DNA from: CAZJDM01 sp964544765
Lineage (GTDB): Bacteria; Bdellovibrionota_B; Oligoflexia; CAYFLR01
Assembly: GCA_964544765.1 (NCBI GenBank)
Contig: CAZJDM010000047.1
Span: 1-28,284, forward strand
Length of the DNA: 28,284 nucleotides
Direction: 5' to 3'
Shown here: positions 14,885 through 21,492 of the stretch, piece by piece
Layout: each line of letters begins with the position of its first letter
How positions within the stretch are numbered: position 1 is the first letter of the stretch
Position numbers and translations under genes: made by a program
The notes under the pieces: generated by a model
What the model saw: only the letters and a program-made list of their open reading frames with translations
Database searches by the model: none
What the model was told of the DNA's origin: nothing

Positions 14885-16300
14885 CTATTTCCTTTTTCGT
14901 TTAGATTTTCTTTTATATTTAAATAACTGTTTTTTCTTATAAGTATATTTTTTTTCTTGATGACAATACTTACCACATTTTCCACCGTTTTTGAGCTTTT
15001 TAAAATCAAAGGGCATGCTTAAAGTACCATAATCCAACCAACGTTTAATGTAGAGTGGAGAGTCAATGTCATGTGGGTCATGGCAATTGTGGCAGCTACG
15101 CCCTTTTTTGCGATGATTAACATGGATAAAATGTAGGTTAATTTTATTATTGTGGAAATTGGTATAACGAAAATTGATTTTTTGAGCAAAGGCTCTGGAG
15201 TCGTGACATGTAAAACAAAGATCATAAGCCTTTTTATGATATGGTTGGTAAAGCCCTTCCGGATAGGATTTATTATGTAAGTAATGATTCTTACCTTTAT
15301 GTAGACTGTGACAATTAGAACAAGCGTAGTGCGTTGGTATTTTTTTATGGATTTTAGATTTAGGTGATAATATTTTGATACTTTTTTTGCCGGCTAATTT
15401 TTGTCCGCTGGAAGAAGTTAATGATTTATTGTGACATGATAGGCATAGATTATTATCTGACATAAGAAGTAAATTATTGTGATTGGAATAATGAGGATTA
15501 TGACAATCCAAACAGTTTTTGTTATTGCCATGTGTTTGATTATTTTCATGGCACGATTGACATAGTTTGGTTATATCCTTTTTGATTTGAAAGGGGAAGT
15601 TGGATTGGTGAGTATCGTGGCATTTGGTACAATTTTGGCTAAAGGGTTCATGTACCGTGACAGCTTTCTGCGATTTAATTTTTAAGTCATTATGACAAGT
15701 GTAACAGTACTCGGAATTAGGCATTATTTTTCTTTTTATTAGTTTTTTCCCTTTGATTTTCTTTTTACCCTTGGTTTTGATTTCGGGTTGATGGTATGTG
15801 TGACAACTATCGCATGATCCTTTGTTTACTGGAAAGTGCTGATATTTGGCCCTGTCTTTTTGATGGCACTGATTGCAGATATTACTCACTTCTTTAATTA
15901 AATAATCTGGAGAATGAGAACCATGAGAGTTGTGGCAGGTAGAACAGTCTCTTTTAAGTTTCTTTCCTTTTTTAGATTTGTTTTTTCCATGTTGAACCCT
16001 GTCATTAAATTCTAAATGGCAGGATAGACAATCCTTCAGAGGTTTGGTTGAACCGAGATGACATTTTTGACATTCTCTATTGGAGACCGGAGTATGCATA
16101 TGCAAATAATATTTTTCAATAGGCTTACATTTACCTTTATCTTTACCTTTGCTGTGAACAACACTACGACTATTAACATTGCTATCTTTAATACAGATTG
16201 CATCCCCTTTGACTAAAACATTCGATGGATACAAATGTAGCTCAATAATTAAACTAAAGAAGAATAATGTAGCGATGGTTATCAGAGAATAACTATTCAA
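14885..16300 (-). CDS. Periplasmic 14-haem cytochrome c (doubled-CXXCH type)
   Basis: This 471-residue protein has a signal peptide (MNSYSLITIATLFFFSLIIE), thirteen CXXCH motifs between C77 and C403, and a fourteenth site with a three-residue gap, C442-GKY-CH447. Doubled motifs such as CLDCHNPHYSNHNNLL followed by LCLSCHN place it with the 13-haem protein. Charged Lys-rich segments at 105-118 and 176-192, and a very basic C-terminus, separate haem groups and could bind acidic partners. The start is TTG at 16300, supported by AGGAAG five bases upstream and by the signal peptide it begins. It is the first gene of the operon, seven bases before the 13-haem gene. Its partner enzyme and final electron acceptor are not encoded in this window. 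Confidence 0.9.
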   Translation of the reverse strand: MNSYSLITIATLFFFSLIIELHLYPSNVLVKGDAICIKDSNVNSRSVVHSKGKDKGKCKPIEKYYLHMHTPVSNRECQKCHLGSTKPLKDCLSCHLEFNDRVQHGKNKSKKGKKLKRDCSTCHNSHGSHSPDYLIKEVSNICNQCHQKDRAKYQHFPVNKGSCDSCHTYHQPEIKTKGKKKIKGKKLIKRKIMPNSEYCYTCHNDLKIKSQKAVTVHEPFSQNCTKCHDTHQSNFPFQIKKDITKLCQSCHENNQTHGNNKNCLDCHNPHYSNHNNLLLMSDNNLCLSCHNKSLTSSSGQKLAGKKSIKILSPKSKIHKKIPTHYACSNCHSLHKGKNHYLHNKSYPEGLYQPYHKKAYDLCFTCHDSRAFAQKINFRYTNFHNNKINLHFIHVNHRKKGRSCHNCHDPHDIDSPLYIKRWLDYGTLSMPFDFKKLKNGGKCGKYCHQEKKYTYKKKQLFKYKRKSKRKRK

Positions 16301-16440
16301 ATAACTTCCTAAGTTTTAATAGATTTCTGGTCATTATAACAAGTCTAGGTTAAAAATGAAATAATCAAAATGTTATGCTGTTCTTGCTTTTTTTGAATTA
16401 CTAAATATTCGGAGAGAATTCAAGAGCTGTGATTAATAAA

Positions 16441-16470
16441 CTTTTTCCACAGTCGTGGCTACACAATTTT
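16441..16470 (+). promoter_or_regulatory. Second copy of the 30-bp element, between cytochrome operon and cysK
   Basis: The stretch CTTTTTCCAC, AGTCGTGGCT, ACACAATTTT aligns without gaps to 6931-6960 with 22 of 30 identities. The palindrome is less perfect here. It lies in the 286-base divergent region that should hold promoters for both the 14-haem cytochrome gene and cysK, so a shared regulator is possible. Confidence 0.4.
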
Positions 16471-16509
16471 ACGATTCACATAAATATGTTCCCCTAAATC
16501 AGAAAATGA

Positions 16510-16535
16510 GGTATACCTCCAAAATAGGTTATACC
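16510..16535 (+). promoter_or_regulatory. Imperfect palindrome in the cysK leader
   Basis: GGTATACCT (16510-16518) and AGGTTATACC (16526-16535) pair with a one-base bulge. They are followed at once by a smaller hairpin, CCATC-TTTC-GATGG (16534-16547). The site is about 50 bases before the cysK ATG and could be an operator or leader structure. I cannot match it to a named riboswitch. Confidence 0.35.
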
Positions 16536-16586
16536 ATCTTTCGATGGAACAGCTATAAACTAATCAGGTAATAAGGGGATTGTAAT

Positions 16587-17513
16587 ATGGGTAATATTAA
16601 TAATAATATATCAGAATTAATTGGTAAAACTCCGTTAATTAAATTAGAAGCACTATCTGCTCAGTATCAAGCAGAAATGATAGTCAAGTTAGAAGGATTT
16701 AATCCCGCAGCCAGCGTAAAAGATAGAATTGGAGTAGCGATGATTATAGCTGCCGAGAAAGCTGGAGCTATAAAAAATGATACCGTCTTGATTGAACCAA
16801 CTAGTGGTAATACCGGTATTGCTCTGGCATATATTGCTGCTGCCCGTGGTTATAAATTAATTTTGACCATGCCGGATACTATGAGTATTGAAAGAAGAAA
16901 ACTACTTGCGGCTTTTGGTGCGGAACTCATACTAACTCCTGGAGCTAAAGGGATGAATGGCGCGATTGAAAAAGCCAAAGAACTTAGTGTGGAAAATAAT
17001 AATTATTTGCTTTTACAGCAATTTGAAAATGAAGCTAATCCGCAAATTCATCGAGAAACCACCGCCGAAGAAATTTGGAACGATACTGATGGCAAGGTTG
17101 ATATTTTAATCAGTGGAGTAGGAACTGGTGGTACGATTACTGGGGTATCAGAAGTTATAAAGAAAAGAAATCCAGGTTTCAAGGCTGTAGCTGTTGAGCC
17201 AGTTGATTCTCCTGTATTATCTGGAGGCAATCCTGGGCCACATAAAATACAAGGAATTGGCGCTGGTTTTGTGCCGAAAGTTTTAAATACTAAGATCATT
17301 GACGAAATTATTAAGGTTAAACACGAAGATGCGGGAGATATGGCTCAAAAGCTGGCCCAAGAATATGGAATTCTGGTAGGAATATCTTCAGGAGCTGCTT
17401 TATGGGCGGGTATCGAAGTAGCCAAACGACCCGAGAGTAAGGGGAAAACATTGGTAATTGTATTACCTGATACAGGCGAACGATATTTGTCTACTTGGCT
17501 TTTTGATAAATAG
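16587..17513 (+). CDS. cysK: Cysteine synthase A (O-acetylserine sulfhydrylase)
   Basis: This 308-residue enzyme makes cysteine from O-acetylserine and sulfide with pyridoxal phosphate, in the cytoplasm. The cofactor lysine is K45 in PAASVKDR. The substrate loop PTSGNTG, the glycine-rich GTGGTITG phosphate cup and the late GISSGA motif are all present. Length and order match bacterial CysK; the absence of a CBS extension argues against cystathionine beta-synthase. ATG at 16587 follows AAGGGGA at eight bases. It is a single gene, divergent from the cytochrome operon. No serine acetyltransferase gene is adjacent. Confidence 0.95.
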   Translation: MGNINNNISELIGKTPLIKLEALSAQYQAEMIVKLEGFNPAASVKDRIGVAMIIAAEKAGAIKNDTVLIEPTSGNTGIALAYIAAARGYKLILTMPDTMSIERRKLLAAFGAELILTPGAKGMNGAIEKAKELSVENNNYLLLQQFENEANPQIHRETTAEEIWNDTDGKVDILISGVGTGGTITGVSEVIKKRNPGFKAVAVEPVDSPVLSGGNPGPHKIQGIGAGFVPKVLNTKIIDEIIKVKHEDAGDMAQKLAQEYGILVGISSGAALWAGIEVAKRPESKGKTLVIVLPDTGERYLSTWLFDK

Positions 17514-17857
17514 GTGCCTTGTCAATAAGTGCCGGTAACTCTGATCACAGTACATACTCTTTCAATGTTTAAAAAGATAGAGATGCTAGGGCTGTACCTA
17601 AACTCTTAACCACACAATGACTGCACTCAGCAAAACCATTACCATATAAGTTTGAGCCAATGTTTGATCTTTTTTTGGTAGTGAGTTTAATTGGTTTGAC
17701 TTGGGTTAGTGTAATGTAATAAGTAAATGTAATAAGTATATGTATTGTTAGCTATGAATTTCTTGATTTTATTTATAAAGTAAAATGTGCTTATATAAAA
17801 CAGCTAAAATGAATGTAATAAGTCTGAGTAACAATATAGTTTTACTGGAATAAAAGG
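17514..17857 (+). other. Intergenic region upstream of kinase 3
   Basis: These 344 bases between cysK and kinase 3 hold no gene I can support. The main structure is a 13-base direct repeat near the right half, listed separately. The left part shows no convincing terminator for cysK. Confidence 0.6.
17713..17823 (+). repeat. Three copies of AATGTAATAAGT upstream of kinase 3
   Basis: AATGTAATAAGTA occurs twice in tandem (17713-17725 and 17726-17738), and AATGTAATAAGT again at 17812-17823. Direct repeats of this size upstream of a signalling gene are typical of response-regulator binding sites, so autoregulation is possible. The last copy ends 34 bases before the start codon. Confidence 0.7.
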
Positions 17858-19834
17858 ATGAAAATAGGTCAAAAGTTAATTCTGGGGTTTATGGTCATTT
17901 CCTTGTTAGTAGGTATTGTTGGGGTAATATCTATTTTACAAGGTCTTGATATAAAAGAAGAACTTGAAGAGATTGTGTTAAGTAATCTTAGAGAGGTAGA
18001 GAGGACTACTGAAATAGCCTACCATATACAAAGAGTTAAATCAAATATTAGAGAACTTTTTTTAGAAACCCTGGAGAATGATAAAAAAGAACAAAAACAT
18101 GCATTTAAAGCTGTTACAATAAGTATTTCAGTTATTGAACAATCATTGTCAATATGGGAAGATGCCATAAAACAGGCGATTAGGCTAGCGGAAGAGAAAG
18201 AGGAAGAAGAAGAAATAAAAGAAGAAAGAAAAGAATTGGAAGAATTTGGGAAAATAAAGATTAAATTAGGTGTTTTTATTGACTTAGTGAATAAACTTTT
18301 AAGAAAGTGGGAAATAAATGGATATGAAGCTGTTAAAGAATTATTTAAGGAAAGCGTTGAACCATTATCTCGTCAAATCCAAGAAACAATCAAGAAACTA
18401 GAAGAACATGCAGAAAAAGAGATAGTTGTTGAAGCTGAGGAGATCAGAAAATCAATTAATTCAAATAACCAAATTAGTATTATCTTAACTTCGGTTGGTT
18501 TTTTACTTTCGGTTATACTAGGATTATTAATTTCTCGTTCTCTATCAAGACCCATTTTGAGTCTGAAGGATGCGACTATTAATATTGGAGAAGGAAATCA
18601 AGAAACGAAGATAGAAATAAAAAGTAATGACGAAATAGGATCGTTAGCCTCTTCTTTTAATAAAATGGCGGAAAATTTACTTAAAACTACTGTATCAAAA
18701 GACTATGTAGACAGCATTATCAAATCTTTAATGGATATGCTCATTATCCTTAACCCTGATGGAACCATACGAACAGTTAATTACGCCTCGTTAAAAACTC
18801 TGGGTTTTAGCGAAAAGGAACTATTAAATAAATCAATCCCGGATATAATTGCAGAAGAAGAAGAAGAAGAAAGGGTAGGGGAAAAACAAGAAAAATTGTT
18901 AAGAGACATCGCCAAATTTAATATATCTATCCAGGAAGGTTTAATCAAGGAATATAAGGCTTTTGTTAATACTAAATCTGGAAAAAGAATTCCTGTTATT
19001 CTTTCTGGTACTGTTTTGCGTGATAAGGAACAACGTTTAATTGGAGCAATCTTATCATTAAAAGATGTTAGAGATTCCAAATTAATAAAAGAACTTAAGG
19101 ATACTCAATCTCAATTAATTCAATCGGGGAAATTAGCTGCCTTAGGTGAAATGAGTTCTGGTTTGGCTCATGAAATTAATAATCCCTTGTTTTTGATCAA
19201 GGGTTTTAATAATCGAATCAAAGTTGAACTTAGTAAGTATAATAAAGATGCCTATGAAAAAGTGCATGATTTTGTGCGGGAAGTTGATGAAAATAGCCAA
19301 CGGATTATGAAAATTGTTAATCATTTTAGAGATTTTTCGAGGCAAGCGGAACATAATTATGTTCCAATATTAGTAAATGATATAATCTCCCGGTCCTTTA
19401 TATTACTTAAGGAACAATTAAAGCTTCGTTCAATTAATATCAGGCAAAATTTGACAATAGAAGATGCTAAAATCATGGGTAATGGTAATCAACTGGAACA
19501 AGTTTTTATCAACATAATTACTAATGCCAGAGATGCTATTGAAGAGGCTCATGGGGCCCAAGGTGGTGAACTTGTTGTTTGTACTAGAAGAGAGGGAAGA
19601 TCGGCTGTGGTCGAATTTGCGGATAATGGAATCGGTGTTGAGGAAGAACAACAACAAAGAATATTTGATCCATTTTATACTACTAAGGAAGTGGGGGAAG
19701 GTACAGGTTTGGGACTATCAATATCTCATGGAATTATAACCGAACATAAGGGACAGATAAGTTGTAAATCGAAAAGGGGTAAAGGAGCCAGTTTTATGGT
19801 CACATTACCTCTTTATCAGGAAAAAAGAGTCTAG
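17858..19834 (+). CDS. Membrane sensor histidine kinase, copy 3, with a different sensor
   Basis: This 658-residue kinase starts MKIGQKLILGFMVIS, a pattern shared with four-helix-bundle sensors of chemoreceptors. TM1 is at 7-27, the helical sensor at 30-203 and TM2 at 205-226; HAMP (227-279), PAS (284-410), HisKA and HATPase_c follow. His438 in GLAHEINNPL is the phosphate site, with the N box, DNGIG, FDPFYTTK and GTGLGLS all present. From DYVDSIIKSLMDML onward it closely matches kinases 1 and 2, while the sensor does not, so a shared core carries a swapped sensor. Two acidic runs stand out: Glu-rich 112-129 in the sensor and 333-338 in a PAS loop whose length differs in all three copies. GGA lies eight bases before ATG. 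The 3' end overlaps the convergent CheR gene by 35 bases. Confidence 0.93.
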   Translation: MKIGQKLILGFMVISLLVGIVGVISILQGLDIKEELEEIVLSNLREVERTTEIAYHIQRVKSNIRELFLETLENDKKEQKHAFKAVTISISVIEQSLSIWEDAIKQAIRLAEEKEEEEEIKEERKELEEFGKIKIKLGVFIDLVNKLLRKWEINGYEAVKELFKESVEPLSRQIQETIKKLEEHAEKEIVVEAEEIRKSINSNNQISIILTSVGFLLSVILGLLISRSLSRPILSLKDATINIGEGNQETKIEIKSNDEIGSLASSFNKMAENLLKTTVSKDYVDSIIKSLMDMLIILNPDGTIRTVNYASLKTLGFSEKELLNKSIPDIIAEEEEEERVGEKQEKLLRDIAKFNISIQEGLIKEYKAFVNTKSGKRIPVILSGTVLRDKEQRLIGAILSLKDVRDSKLIKELKDTQSQLIQSGKLAALGEMSSGLAHEINNPLFLIKGFNNRIKVELSKYNKDAYEKVHDFVREVDENSQRIMKIVNHFRDFSRQAEHNYVPILVNDIISRSFILLKEQLKLRSINIRQNLTIEDAKIMGNGNQLEQVFINIITNARDAIEEAHGAQGGELVVCTRREGRSAVVEFADNGIGVEEEQQQRIFDPFYTTKEVGEGTGLGLSISHGIITEHKGQISCKSKRGKGASFMVTLPLYQEKRV

Positions 19835-20723
19835 TATTACGTTTATATAGTTTTATTTTTCTATCAACAATTTCGAACCATTTTCGAGAATCACCCACTA
19901 GACATTCTGATTTTCCCAGCCATAGATACCCTCCAGGTTGAAGGGCTCTGGCAAATTTCATTAAAACCTTCTCTTGTAAGTAAGTACGAAAATAAATTAT
20001 CACATTTCTACACACCACCATATGCTGTTTTTTCAACGGTGGATCACTTACCAGATTATGATGAGAAAATTTCACTATATCCAATATTTTCTTATCCAGT
20101 TGATAATTATTATCTTTTCTTTTATGAAAATGCCTTTGTAATTGTCGAGTATTGACGTTAATTATGGATTTTCGAGCATAGACGGCCCGCGTCGCTTTTT
20201 TAAGTGCTTCAACGTCTATATCGGTTGCGTTGAAATCTAATTTTGGAACATATAGATGATCGTTGATCATTTCATGTAAACTAATTCCTATAGAATATGC
20301 CTCCTCTCCTGCCGCACATCCCGCGATCCAAATTCTACACTCATCTATCTTTAATTCTTTTTCTTTTTGGAACCATGGAGCTTCTTTTAAATATTTAATT
20401 AATTTATCAAAATATTCAGGATTTCTATAAAACTCACTTACATTGATAGTGATATTACCTACCAATCGATCGCACTCGTGCATATTACGGGATAGCTGGT
20501 GATCAAATTCCTTGTAGTTATCGGCAGATGATCTCATTAATTGTCGGCCAATACGTCGACGTAGAGTACTAAGACGATAGTCTCTAAAATCGTAACCTGT
20601 CTTGCGGTAAATACGGTTCAGAATTTTCCAAAAAAATCTATCTACAGGTGGATAGGGAAAGAGGATATCCTCAATTTCTTTCCAATCCATATTCGCTAAA
20701 TGGTGTTTTACATCTAAATTCAC
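19800..20723 (-). CDS. cheR: CheR-type protein-glutamate methyltransferase
   Basis: This 307-residue enzyme has the helical N-terminal CheR domain (YRKTGYDFRDYRLSTLRRRI) and the SAM-binding domain. The latter has IWIAGCAAGEEAYSI at 131-145, an acidic ATDID at 167-171, VVCRNVIIYF at 236-245 and GGYLWLGKSE. CheR methylates glutamates of chemoreceptor signalling domains, but no chemoreceptor, CheA, CheW or CheB is encoded nearby. It follows the REC protein gene by 32 bases on the same strand and should be co-transcribed. GTG at 20723 has no clear ribosome binding site; ATG at 20690 is the alternative and would remove 11 residues outside the conserved domain. The target could be a receptor elsewhere or a helical sensor such as kinase 3, but nothing here proves it. 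Confidence 0.9.
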   Translation of the reverse strand: MNLDVKHHLANMDWKEIEDILFPYPPVDRFFWKILNRIYRKTGYDFRDYRLSTLRRRIGRQLMRSSADNYKEFDHQLSRNMHECDRLVGNITINVSEFYRNPEYFDKLIKYLKEAPWFQKEKELKIDECRIWIAGCAAGEEAYSIGISLHEMINDHLYVPKLDFNATDIDVEALKKATRAVYARKSIINVNTRQLQRHFHKRKDNNYQLDKKILDIVKFSHHNLVSDPPLKKQHMVVCRNVIIYFRTYLQEKVLMKFARALQPGGYLWLGKSECLVGDSRKWFEIVDRKIKLYKRNTRLFFPDKEVM

Positions 20724-20755
20724 TTTTTTGTTTCTTTTATTATTAAAATTCCATT

Positions 20756-21364
20756 TTATTTCATTAGTTTTTTTAATTCTTCTATTTCATCAAGTAGTTT
20801 CTTAAATTTCATATCGTTTTCTTCTTGCTTTTGGCGCATTTCCTCTTCGGTAGCTCTTAACTCCTCATTGGATAAAGTCAATTCTTCGTTAGTAGTTTCC
20901 AACTCTTCATTAGTTGATTGTATTTCTTCATTTAAAGTTTCTAATTCAGTATTTTTTTCTTTTAAATCAAAGACCAGTTCTTTTTTCTCCAGTTCCATTT
21001 TTCGCTTTTCTAAGGCTCTTTTCACCGCGTAAATGATTTCTTCATCTTCAAAAGGTTTTTCCAGATAATCATACGCGCCACCTTTTATAGATTCAATGGC
21101 ATTTTGCTTATTACCATGTCCGGTAATCATAATAACCGGAATTTCTGGTATTAGATGTTTGGCAATATTTAATAATTCAAGTCCTGAGTGTCCAGGCATT
21201 TTGATATCAGAAACAACTACATCACAAGCGGATCGATTGATAATTTCAACGGCCTTTTCGACATTATCAACTGCTCGTACTTGAAACTCAGATAGTACTT
21301 TTAATAGTAGCTTTCTTACTCCAGGTTCATCATCTACAACTAAAACCCTATTCTTGAAATCCAT
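20756..21364 (-). CDS. Response regulator: REC domain with long coiled coil
   Basis: This 202-residue protein has a receiver domain (1-118; D11/D12, phosphate site D53 in VSDIKMPGHSG, T81, K103) very like receiver 1 of the hybrid kinase at 8949. A coiled coil (about 119-202) follows with STNEELETTNEELTLSNEEL, a repeat typical of the linker in CheB-CheR-PAS fusion proteins. There is no DNA-binding or enzymatic output domain. With the CheR gene directly downstream, the pair looks like a split version of such a fusion, the coiled coil perhaps docking the methyltransferase. ATG at 21364 has a weak GAGAG six bases upstream. Confidence 0.9.
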   Translation of the reverse strand: MDFKNRVLVVDDEPGVRKLLLKVLSEFQVRAVDNVEKAVEIINRSACDVVVSDIKMPGHSGLELLNIAKHLIPEIPVIMITGHGNKQNAIESIKGGAYDYLEKPFEDEEIIYAVKRALEKRKMELEKKELVFDLKEKNTELETLNEEIQSTNEELETTNEELTLSNEELRATEEEMRQKQEENDMKFKKLLDEIEELKKLMK

Positions 21365-21420
21365 AAAAAACTCTCTATTTTGCTATCAAACGTAGCTGTC
21401 AATATAGCTCTAGTTTGCTA

Positions 21421-21449
21421 ATTATACAATAAAAAAAGATGCACAATAA
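21421..21449 (-). promoter_or_regulatory. Candidate promoter for the REC-CheR genes
   Basis: On the - strand a perfect TATAAT (21421-21426) lies 17 bases after a poor -35, TTATTG (21444-21449), about 57 bases before the regulator start codon. A TTGACA at 21397-21402 is nearer, but its matching -10 would fall too close to the ribosome binding site. Confidence 0.35.
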
Positions 21450-21489
21450 AAGTTAGGGTGCGTTATTTATGAAAAAGTAGCGCCCCTAA
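21443..21489 (-). terminator. Probable terminator after the RpoN/GIY-YIG gene
   Basis: The arms 21453-21462 (TTAGGGTGCG) and 21481-21489 (CGCCCCTAA) pair with one bulged base around an 18-base loop. On the - strand the stem is followed by CTTTTATT. The stop codon of the nuclease-fusion gene is a few bases upstream. The T tract is short, so efficiency is uncertain. Confidence 0.5.
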
Positions 21490-21492
21490 AAG

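Noticed and set aside
15019..15225. Small - strand frame inside the 14-haem cytochrome gene
   Set aside because: It lies wholly inside a gene with a dense haem-motif pattern in another frame.
14310..15560. Several TGGCAC strings resembling a sigma-54 -24 box
   Set aside because: They are the antisense of CXXCH codons in the cytochrome genes and lack a correctly spaced TTGC.
13300..16300. Spaced repeated short motifs that could suggest a CRISPR array
   Set aside because: The repeats are haem-binding codons with irregular spacing inside open reading frames.
18781..19080. Reverse-strand frames inside the kinase genes (also 7664-8116, 8840-9223, 19142-19657)
   Set aside because: They are antisense shadows of conserved kinase and receiver domains, with no ribosome sites or recognisable protein.
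21374..21402. TTGACA with AATAGA as the promoter of the regulator gene
   Set aside because: The -10 box would lie about ten bases from the start codon and overlap the ribosome site; the upstream TATAAT fits better.
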